Source: DASQDN01 sp035630195 (GTDB lineage Bacteria; Acidobacteriota; Terriglobia; Bryobacterales; Bryobacteraceae). From it: a stretch of 8,216 bases of DNA. Under the pieces are notes generated by a model, which did not search any database, had not been told where the DNA came from, and saw only the letters and a program-made list of their open reading frames with translations. Both the position numbers and the translations under genes were made by a program. Numbering within the stretch: the stretch's first letter is position 1; each line of letters opens with the position of its first letter. Location of the stretch: contig DASQLD010000168.1 of NCBI GenBank assembly GCA_035630195.1, positions 1-8,216 on the forward strand, written 5' to 3'. Below are positions 1 through 5,243 of the stretch, piece by piece.

Positions 1-114
1 AGGGTAGCGAACTGGGTTGTTACCGGACCAGTCTCGCTGCTGGGCAACTGCTCCAATGGATCCAGTGGCCAGGGCTGCAGTTGCCTTCAGAATCGTCCGG
101 CGTGAAACGTCCAT
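1..114 (-). CDS. Tat-exported SMP-30/gluconolactonase-like protein (5' end only)
   Basis: Only the first 38 codons are in the window; the gene continues past the left edge. The ATG at 114-112 has a clear ribosome binding site, AGGAG at 127-123, with an 8-nt spacer. The peptide starts MDVSRRTILKATAALATGS, a twin-arginine leader (SRRTILK, then an Ala-rich hydrophobic stretch), followed by AVAQQ as a probable cleavage region. The mature start, RDWSGNNPVRYP, resembles what I recall of the N-terminus of exported SMP-30/gluconolactonase/LRE beta-propeller proteins of Acidobacteria. Members of that family hydrolyse sugar lactones in the periplasm. The product call rests on about a dozen residues and on the sugar-gene context, so it is tentative. 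The Tat leader and start are much firmer. It would be the last visible gene of the minus-strand cluster, 59 nt after the phosphoesterase. Confidence 0.6.
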   Translation of the reverse strand, partial: MDVSRRTILKATAALATGSIGAVAQQRDWSGNNPVRYP

Positions 115-122
115 ATTGTCTT

Positions 123-127
123 CTCCT
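123..127 (-). promoter_or_regulatory. Ribosome binding site of the Tat/lactonase-like gene
   Basis: AGGAG, read on the minus strand, lies 8 nt before the ATG at 114. It is one of the strongest Shine-Dalgarno matches in the window and supports an independently translated gene that begins here and runs off the left edge. Confidence 0.7.
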
Positions 128-173
128 AACGCTGTCAATGAGCGGCTCCAGAGCAGTATATATGGTCACAGTC

Positions 174-989
174 TCACGACTCGATAGCGCGAGCCCATCC
201 GGTGGTCGAGCGGACGTAGCGTTCTGTGCGGCCATCCGTAAAATCACTCGTCTCTACTGACCAACAGCGCTGATAGATGGTGATGCGGTCGCCTGTCACC
301 TCGATCCAGTTGAAGGAGTTGAGTTCGCCCCTCAACCGGTTAGACACTGCACTGCCTGCCTGCACCAGGACCGATGTGTGACCTCCGATCCGCAGTTTTT
401 CAGAAGGCCCAGTGAAGCGGGAAAGGTGCAAATGACCCGATAGGATCAGATCGATGCCGGAATCCGCGAGGGAGCGCAACATCATCTCTGCGCCTCCTGC
501 CAAACCGTGGTTCAACATTTCAGGCAAGTCGATGGGATGATGCGCCACTAAAATCTTGACAGCGCCAGGCTCCGCAGAAACAAGCAGTTCTCGCAAGCGC
601 ATGACCTGCGCCGGATTGACGCGACCACCCTTGAAGGTAAGAGATCGTGCTGTGTTGACGGAAACGATCAAAAGTTCAGGATCTGAGTAAAAGGGCTCGA
701 CGTCTTCGGATATGTATAGCCGGTATCTCTGCAGCCGCTGAACAAATCGGCCATATAGATTGTAGAGCTCGATATCGTGGTTTCCGGGCACGACGATCTG
801 GGGTTTCGGCAGAGAGTCGAGGAACGCTCTCGCTTCCAGAAATTCTGAGATTCGCGCGCGCTGGGTGAGATCGCCTGAGACGACGATCAGGTCGGGGCTC
901 ATCTGAATCAGATGCGCTCTGAGTTGCTCCACCATCTCAGGATTCGTGCGGCCAAAATGTAAATCGGACAAATGGGCGACGCTACGCAC
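174..989 (-). CDS. Calcineurin-like metallophosphoesterase
   Basis: Dinuclear-metal phosphoesterase of 271 residues, likely cytosolic. All family motifs are visible in order: D9-L-H11, G39-D40, G69-N70-H71-D72, H150-H151 and G185-H186-L187-H188. These are the residues that bind the two metals and the phosphate. The arrangement is that of class III cyclic-nucleotide phosphodiesterases (CpdA-like) and related phosphatases, so the substrate could be a cyclic nucleotide, a nucleotide or a phospholipid-type phosphate; the sequence does not decide. The reading frame also opens at a GTG at 1016, but I prefer the GTG at 989. GGAGG at 1000-996 lies 6 nt before it, the protein then begins directly at the first beta strand (RSVAHLSDLHFG), and only 1 nt separates it from the stop of the lipid kinase. 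The longer start would overlap the kinase by 26 nt. The tight junction suggests translational coupling with the kinase and a related task. Confidence 0.9.
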   Translation of the reverse strand: MRSVAHLSDLHFGRTNPEMVEQLRAHLIQMSPDLIVVSGDLTQRARISEFLEARAFLDSLPKPQIVVPGNHDIELYNLYGRFVQRLQRYRLYISEDVEPFYSDPELLIVSVNTARSLTFKGGRVNPAQVMRLRELLVSAEPGAVKILVAHHPIDLPEMLNHGLAGGAEMMLRSLADSGIDLILSGHLHLSRFTGPSEKLRIGGHTSVLVQAGSAVSNRLRGELNSFNWIEVTGDRITIYQRCWSVETSDFTDGRTERYVRSTTGWARAIES

Positions 990-990
990 G

Positions 991-1917
991 TCAACCCTCC
1001 GCCTTCCCAGTTTCACGGCGGTCCACGATTACCCGAAGCGCCTCAGGTAATATCATGTACTCAAGGGGAGAACGCAGGCGAATTACTTCACCATCGAGAG
1101 CCACTCTCACCAGGCGACGGAACGTGACTACTTTGGCGCGACATGTTTCGAGAATCAACATGTCCGGCTCAGCCTCGACTTTGCCGAAAGCAAGCAGCGC
1201 CGCCTTTATTAACGCAGTGCGGCTCGCCTGTTTCATCATACTGACTTGTAACAGTCCATCATCCAGAGTCGCGCGCTTGCCCGATTGCGTGCCGGTGAAT
1301 TCGTAGCGATTGTTGCCTACCAACACCAGCGGAGTGCGTGTTGCCACTGCCGTATCATGCGTCGTCACACGAACCGACGTGTTCGGAAATCGCCAGAGCG
1401 CGATCAGAGAAGCCAGAACCGCAGCTACGGGTTTTGAGAAGCCACGCTTCATGTATTTTTCCCGCTCAGTCACCAAAGTCGTATATAGTCCAATGCTCGA
1501 GTTATTGACAAACATGCGTCCGTTGACCTGCCCCACATCCACGAGGGTAGTCTCGCGCCTAGCGATTACCTCCGCTGCGGCATTGATGTCTCCCGGTATA
1601 CCTAGATCCGTCGCGAAGTGGTTCAGCGTGCCCATCGGAAGGATTCCTAATGCCGCTTGCGTACCGGCGAGAACGGCCGCTACCGAATTGATTGTGCCGT
1701 CGCCACCGGCAGCCACGAAAACTTCGCATCCTGCACTTGCTCGCTGCCTAATGAGGGATGCTACATCCACACCGTTTTGCAGCAGAATGATCTCTGGATC
1801 GATACCCACGAGTCCAAGCGACGCTCTTACTTCCGCTTCAGAGTCGTTATCGCGCTTCGGACCGGATCGGGGATTCAGTATAACTACCGTTCGGGACGTA
1901 TCGACACCCATCGTCAT
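991..1917 (-). CDS. Diacylglycerol/lipid kinase family protein (YegS/DgkB/BmrU type)
   Basis: Soluble lipid kinase of 308 residues, close to the usual size of about 300. It transfers the ATP gamma-phosphate to a lipid alcohol such as diacylglycerol. Visible motifs are N15-P-R-S-G in the first strand, the nucleotide-binding G71-G-D-G-T-I-N77, the G96-T-L-N-H-F-A102 loop typical of the family, the domain-switch region around VGQVNGRMFVNNSSIG (128-143), LDDGLLQV (218-225) and the C-terminal D275-G-E277. The set is complete, so the enzyme should be active. There are ATGs at codons 1 and 3; the first is preferred because a weak GAAG lies 8 nt upstream of it. It follows the aminotransferase gene by 32 nt and abuts the phosphoesterase by 1 nt. 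The exact lipid substrate, and whether the role is phospholipid recycling or polyprenol/sphingoid phosphorylation, cannot be read from the sequence. Confidence 0.92.
   Translation of the reverse strand: MTMGVDTSRTVVILNPRSGPKRDNDSEAEVRASLGLVGIDPEIILLQNGVDVASLIRQRASAGCEVFVAAGGDGTINSVAAVLAGTQAALGILPMGTLNHFATDLGIPGDINAAAEVIARRETTLVDVGQVNGRMFVNNSSIGLYTTLVTEREKYMKRGFSKPVAAVLASLIALWRFPNTSVRVTTHDTAVATRTPLVLVGNNRYEFTGTQSGKRATLDDGLLQVSMMKQASRTALIKAALLAFGKVEAEPDMLILETCRAKVVTFRRLVRVALDGEVIRLRSPLEYMILPEALRVIVDRRETGKAEG
996..1000 (-). promoter_or_regulatory. Ribosome binding site that fixes the phosphoesterase start
   Basis: GGAGG on the minus strand lies 6 nt before the GTG at 989-987, inside the last codons of the lipid kinase gene. 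It argues for the 271-residue form over a form extended to the GTG at 1016. Confidence 0.65.
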
Positions 1918-1949
1918 GGGAGACGCTTCAGGGGATCAGAATATGTCGA

Positions 1950-3200
1950 CTAAAGAGCTTTGACGGCGGCTACCGCGCGATCGATCTCTTCAAACGAATT
2001 GTAGATGTGCGGTGAAAAGCGGAGGCCTTCCGAATCGCCCGATGGCGTCATCGCAATTGCGATCCGATTCTTCTCCCAGAGCGTCTCGTACGCCTGCTTT
2101 GTCGGCATCTTTCCGACGCGAAACTTGATGACGCCTGCCGACAATTCCGGCTGGGAACTAGTCTTGATTTGCACATCAGGCAGTTTCGAAAGCTCGGCAT
2201 GCGCCTTTTTGGCCAAAGCCCGCATTCGCGCTTCGACGTTCTTGATACCGATCATCTGAAGAAAATCGACGGCTGACTCCAGAGCCACTACTCTCGGGTC
2301 GTCACGCTGACCGAAGACTTCGAATTTGCGCGCTCCCTTGAGATCGTCAGCCCATCCGGCAGTGACGATCGAAGGCCACAGTTGAGCGATCCGTTCACTG
2401 CGAATGTAGAGAATACCAGCCTCCAGCGGCCCCATCGGCCACTTGTGGGCGCTTGCCGAATACGAGTCACAACCGATGTCTCGGAGATTCACATCGACCG
2501 CCCCGAAAGTTTGCGCGCCGTCCAGATGGAAGAAACAGCCCCGTTTTTTCGCCAGGTCAGCAATCGCTCGAGCCGGATAGAGTACGCCCGTCGTGCTTGT
2601 CAGATGCGTAATTGCTATCACTTTTGTGCGCGAGGTAAGAGCTCGATCGATCGAAGAGGTTAGTTCATCGACGCTTTTGGCGGGAACCGGTACGGCAACA
2701 CTCTTGACCACGAAACCTTCCCGCTTCGCTCGTACCTTCCACGCGTCGTTGTTCGATGGATGGTTGTGCTCGGTAATGACAACCTCGTCGCCGGGCTTCA
2801 GATCGATGCCAGTGACGATAATGTTACTGCCCTCGCTCGTATTGCGCGTTATGGCGATCTCGTCGGCGGTAACGTTCAGCATGGCGGCCAGCTTGGTTCG
2901 AAGGCCCTCGCGCATTAGCACGTATTTATCGCGATTTTGAAAGGAGGGATTCGAATGAAAATCCCGAAGGAATTCGAGATGGCGGTCCATCACTGGCCTC
3001 GACGCCGGACAAACGTTGGCAGCGTTCAGATAAATCAGGTCACCTTCGAGTGGGAATTGCGCTTTCACCATCCGCCAGAACGGTTCCGATGCATCAGAGA
3101 CCGTGGCGCCTTGCACCGAGGCAGCAAATACGTTCCAACTCGCAGGGAACGCCGCCATCGAAGAGAGACCGTGGAGAAAACTTCGTCGCGACCTATCCAT
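1950..3200 (-). CDS. Tat-exported class V aminotransferase-fold PLP enzyme (isopenicillin N epimerase/PvdN-like)
   Basis: PLP-dependent fold-type I enzyme of 416 residues. The N-terminus MDRSRRSFLHG carries a twin-arginine motif (R5-R6, S-R-R-S-F-L), then a modest hydrophobic stretch and a possible cleavage site near VFAAS (24-28), so the enzyme probably folds in the cytoplasm and acts in the periplasm. Catalytic features are N120-T-S-E, the cofactor aspartate in H225-L-D227-G-A-Q, the Schiff-base lysine K253 in S-A-H-K-W, and R394 in the EGLRFSPHIYN substrate-carboxylate region. The family includes cysteine desulfurases, kynureninase, CefD-type isopenicillin N epimerases and PvdN, a Tat-exported member that modifies a siderophore in the periplasm. 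The substrate here is unknown. The ATG at 3200 overlaps the end of the oxidoreductase gene by 8 nt and has no clear Shine-Dalgarno, so translational coupling is likely. Confidence 0.88.
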   Translation of the reverse strand: MDRSRRSFLHGLSSMAAFPASWNVFAASVQGATVSDASEPFWRMVKAQFPLEGDLIYLNAANVCPASRPVMDRHLEFLRDFHSNPSFQNRDKYVLMREGLRTKLAAMLNVTADEIAITRNTSEGSNIIVTGIDLKPGDEVVITEHNHPSNNDAWKVRAKREGFVVKSVAVPVPAKSVDELTSSIDRALTSRTKVIAITHLTSTTGVLYPARAIADLAKKRGCFFHLDGAQTFGAVDVNLRDIGCDSYSASAHKWPMGPLEAGILYIRSERIAQLWPSIVTAGWADDLKGARKFEVFGQRDDPRVVALESAVDFLQMIGIKNVEARMRALAKKAHAELSKLPDVQIKTSSQPELSAGVIKFRVGKMPTKQAYETLWEKNRIAIAMTPSGDSEGLRFSPHIYNSFEEIDRAVAAVKAL

Positions 3201-4287
3201 CGTGCGGCGATTGTAGCAGAATCGGACTGCCTTCCCTGCCCGACCGATAGATGGCTTCTATAATTTGGACGACTTTCCGACCTTCAGAGCCTGGCACGGC
3301 GGGCTCGCGATCGTCCACGATGCACCGCAGGAAGTCGCGATCTTGCAGCAAATGAAAGTGCGCCGTAGCATCTATACGCCCAAACATGTCACGATCCTCA
3401 TTACGGTAACCATCGAGCAAATGCTCCTCGCCATGGATGGTCCATACATCGTTGAGGGGCGGCTCGGCTACTTCCGACATCCCCGCAATGAACGTCGCGC
3501 CGCTGTCCGTTTGAGCGCCCACCGATGCCCCGTTAGATCCGTGGATATGAATCTTCGTGTAAATTCCGGGTTTCTGACTGACGCTAACCGTTATCGACGC
3601 CAGTCCGCCGCTGCGAAACTTCAGGATCGCAAGCGCTGTATCTTCAACTTCGACGTAAGGGTGATTCAGGTTGGCCCACCGCGCAACCACTTCCTCCACC
3701 GGTCCCATCAACCACTGCAGGATGTCGAGATGGTGCGGCGATTGATTGATTAGCACGCCACCACCTTCTGTGTCCCACCTTCCGCGCCAGGGATCGGATC
3801 GATAGTATACTTCGTCGCGCCAACTGAACATCGCAACGGTTCCTAGAACCGGCGTGCCAATTTTCCCGGCATCGATAGCCGCCTTCATACGCATGACCGG
3901 CTCGAAGTAGCGTCTCTGGCTTACGACGCCGAGCCTGACATGATTGCGACGCGCGGCCTCGATCATCGCATCACAGTCCGTCACGGTCGAGGCAAGCGGC
4001 TTCTCGACCAACACGTGAACACCAGCATTTGCCGCGGCCGTAGCGCCTGTGGCGTGCAATGGATGTGGAGTGCAAATGACCAGCACCTCGACGGCAGCGC
4101 AAGCGATCATTTCGGAAAGGTTATTGAACGCGGCTGCGCGGTATTGCGTTGCGAAGGCTTTCGCGCGCTCGAGATTGACATCACAGACTGCTACGAGATT
4201 CGATTCGTCGAGCGTCACCAGCGCGGAGGCATGAAGATGCGCTACTTTACCGCAACCTAGAATGGCCGTCCGAAGTTTGCGACTCAA
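3193..4287 (-). CDS. Gfo/Idh/MocA family NAD(P)-dependent oxidoreductase
   Basis: Cytoplasmic sugar or polyol dehydrogenase of 364 residues, a typical length. The N-terminal Rossmann domain shows the dinucleotide loop G11-C-G-K-V-A and an acidic D36 at the end of strand 2. The hallmark E95-K-P-L motif follows, then the catalytic-domain signature GGGVLINQSPHHLD (175-188) with H185 and D188 in the usual H-x-x-D arrangement. There is no signal peptide, unlike many Tat-exported members of this family. Initiation is at TTG (4287-4285). It is the only possible start because an in-frame TGA lies two codons upstream, and GAGG at 4298-4295 lies 7 nt before it. The TTG overlaps the stop of the preceding TIM-barrel gene (TTGA, 4 nt), so the two are probably made together and act on the same sugar. 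The specific substrate cannot be assigned. Confidence 0.92.
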   Translation of the reverse strand: MSRKLRTAILGCGKVAHLHASALVTLDESNLVAVCDVNLERAKAFATQYRAAAFNNLSEMIACAAVEVLVICTPHPLHATGATAAANAGVHVLVEKPLASTVTDCDAMIEAARRNHVRLGVVSQRRYFEPVMRMKAAIDAGKIGTPVLGTVAMFSWRDEVYYRSDPWRGRWDTEGGGVLINQSPHHLDILQWLMGPVEEVVARWANLNHPYVEVEDTALAILKFRSGGLASITVSVSQKPGIYTKIHIHGSNGASVGAQTDSGATFIAGMSEVAEPPLNDVWTIHGEEHLLDGYRNEDRDMFGRIDATAHFHLLQDRDFLRCIVDDREPAVPGSEGRKVVQIIEAIYRSGREGSPILLQSPHDG

Positions 4288-5192
4288 GCGTCAACCTCGG
4301 GGAAGTACTTTGCGCACATTCCTCGTAGAAAGGCGAGCGACTCAGCCATTTCGCCCATACCATTCATTCCGTCCTCTATGCTGATCCACCCGCTGTACTT
4401 ATGTTCCGCCAGTATCCCAAAGATCGTGTCGTAGTCGTTCAACCCTTTGCCTGTTACTCCATGCCGAAGGTCCGGCGAGTAGCCGATCGTGCCGTCGCTT
4501 TGCCGAAGACCCTCGAGAGTTGCTCCGGGCGCCAAGAAGCGATCGCTCGCATGCATGCTTACGACACGGTCCGCGACATGCCGCAGCAAATCGATCGGAT
4601 CATCGCCAGCCACGATCGCGTTGGAAGGATCGTACTGAACTCCAAAGTGCTTGCGCTCCTGGATCATTTCCAGAAGTTCGAGAAATACATCCTGTTTTTG
4701 CGCAAACTCCGGATAGCGCCAGAATCCATCCTTGTAGTGGTTCTCAAGACCAAGAATGATCCCGTTCTCGCGAGCAACAGGCAGAAGGCTCTCGATGCAT
4801 TCAGCTACCCATTGGAGACCCTGTTGGCGATCAACCCCCGGATAGCGCTGCCCGCTCAATACGCGGCACACCGTCCCTGGGCCGCCGAGTCTTCGAGTCA
4901 CTTCGATCATTCTTGCTTCATGCTCCACGGCGCGCTTGCGGGCATCTGCCTCTGGCTGCGTGAAATCAGGTGAGCAACAAAGCATCGGCATCGCAAATCC
5001 GGCGGACCCGATGGCGGCGCCAATACTGTCCAAATAAGACGGATCCAAACTTGTAAAGAAGCCCTCGTACATCTCGAGGCCGTCGGCATCGAGCGTCTTA
5101 GCCATCTCGATCCATTCAAATACAGACATTGTTCGAGCGCCGGCGATGTCGTCAAGGTAGCACTTAGGGAAAGCGCTTAAGCGAAGAGGCAT
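4284..5192 (-). CDS. Sugar phosphate isomerase/epimerase family protein (xylose isomerase-like TIM barrel)
   Basis: Protein of 302 residues with the AP-endonuclease-2/xylose-isomerase-like TIM-barrel fold, expected to be cytoplasmic. The likely divalent-metal ligands are at the ends of the strands in the usual order: E150 in LGLENHYKD, D188 in VQYDPSNA, H214 in SMHASD and E273 in ISIEDG. The N-terminal LSAFPKCYLDDI and LDADGLEMYEG segments form the first two strand-helix units. Family members isomerise, epimerise or dehydrate sugars and inositols, and some act on 3-keto-sugars; annotation as a sugar phosphate isomerase is by family and does not prove a phosphorylated substrate. It is the first gene of the minus-strand cluster and overlaps the Gfo/Idh gene by 4 nt, a frequent pairing in sugar catabolism. 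The ATG at 5192 has only a weak GGGA upstream. Its start codon lies 26-38 bp from the divergent receptor gene. Confidence 0.88.
   Translation of the reverse strand: MPLRLSAFPKCYLDDIAGARTMSVFEWIEMAKTLDADGLEMYEGFFTSLDPSYLDSIGAAIGSAGFAMPMLCCSPDFTQPEADARKRAVEHEARMIEVTRRLGGPGTVCRVLSGQRYPGVDRQQGLQWVAECIESLLPVARENGIILGLENHYKDGFWRYPEFAQKQDVFLELLEMIQERKHFGVQYDPSNAIVAGDDPIDLLRHVADRVVSMHASDRFLAPGATLEGLRQSDGTIGYSPDLRHGVTGKGLNDYDTIFGILAEHKYSGWISIEDGMNGMGEMAESLAFLRGMCAKYFPEVDA
4295..4298 (-). promoter_or_regulatory. Ribosome binding site for the TTG-initiated oxidoreductase
   Basis: GAGG on the minus strand lies 7 nt before the TTG at 4287, within the last codons of the TIM-barrel gene. It supports the rare TTG start of the Gfo/Idh gene. 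Confidence 0.6.
5174..5183. repeat. Perfect 10-bp palindrome in the divergent control region
   Basis: CGCTTAAGCG is its own reverse complement. It falls in codons 4-7 of the TIM-barrel gene (R-L-S-A), which is also upstream DNA for the divergent receptor gene. Its centre (5178.5) is 53 bp from the centre of the dyad at 5220-5243, about five helical turns, but the two sequences are unrelated. It may be an operator, or it may be chance within coding sequence. Confidence 0.3.
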
Positions 5193-5217
5193 ATGCAGTT
5201 CCCAGCGTACACTGGCG

Positions 5218-5224
5218 TATGATA
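5218..5224. promoter_or_regulatory. Overlapping -10-like hexamers on both strands (possible divergent promoter)
   Basis: On the plus strand TATGAT (5218-5223) differs from TATAAT at one base. On the minus strand TATCAT (5224-5219) also differs at one base. Neither has a convincing -35 at 16-18 bp. If the plus-strand hexamer is used, transcription would begin at about 5229-5231, on or next to the receptor ATG at 5231. If the minus-strand one is used, the TIM-barrel mRNA would have a leader of about 20 nt. The gap between the two genes is so short that at least one promoter must overlap coding DNA. Confidence 0.3.
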
Positions 5225-5243
5225 ACGACCATGAGAGTTATCA
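5220..5243. promoter_or_regulatory. Inverted repeat between the divergent genes (candidate operator or start-codon hairpin)
   Basis: TGATAAC (5220-5226) and GTTATCA (5237-5243) are perfect 7-bp inverted arms with a 10-nt spacer. The spacer contains the likely receptor start codon (5231-5233), and the left arm overlaps the -10-like hexamers on both strands. This could be the site of a dimeric regulator controlling both units. Alternatively, in a transcript that starts far enough upstream, it could form a hairpin that displays or hides the start codon in its loop. No regulator gene is visible in the window. Confidence 0.45.

Noticed and set aside
110..138. Minus-strand TTGACA (138-133) with TATGGA 17 bp downstream, resembling a sigma-70 promoter
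   Set aside because: The -10 would overlap the start codon of the lactonase-like gene, so transcripts would begin inside the gene and omit its strong ribosome binding site. Probably chance.
20..247. 75-codon minus-strand frame between the phosphoesterase and the lactonase-like gene
   Set aside because: It overlaps both real genes in another frame and its sequence is not protein-like. The 59-bp gap itself seems to hold only the ribosome binding site and perhaps a weak promoter.
990..1016. Phosphoesterase start at the GTG at 1016 (280 residues)
   Set aside because: It would overlap the kinase by 26 nt. The GTG at 989 has GGAGG at 6-nt spacing and begins right at the conserved first strand.
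1310..1963. 217-codon open frame on the plus strand
   Set aside because: It is antisense to the lipid kinase, whose motifs are all intact, and its translation shows no recognisable motifs. Treated as a shadow.
3265..3753. 162-codon open frame on the plus strand
   Set aside because: It lies entirely opposite the Gfo/Idh gene and has no family features.
4401..4973. 190-codon open frame on the plus strand
   Set aside because: It lies opposite the TIM-barrel gene, whose metal ligands are in the minus frame. The plus-strand translation shows no recognisable motif.
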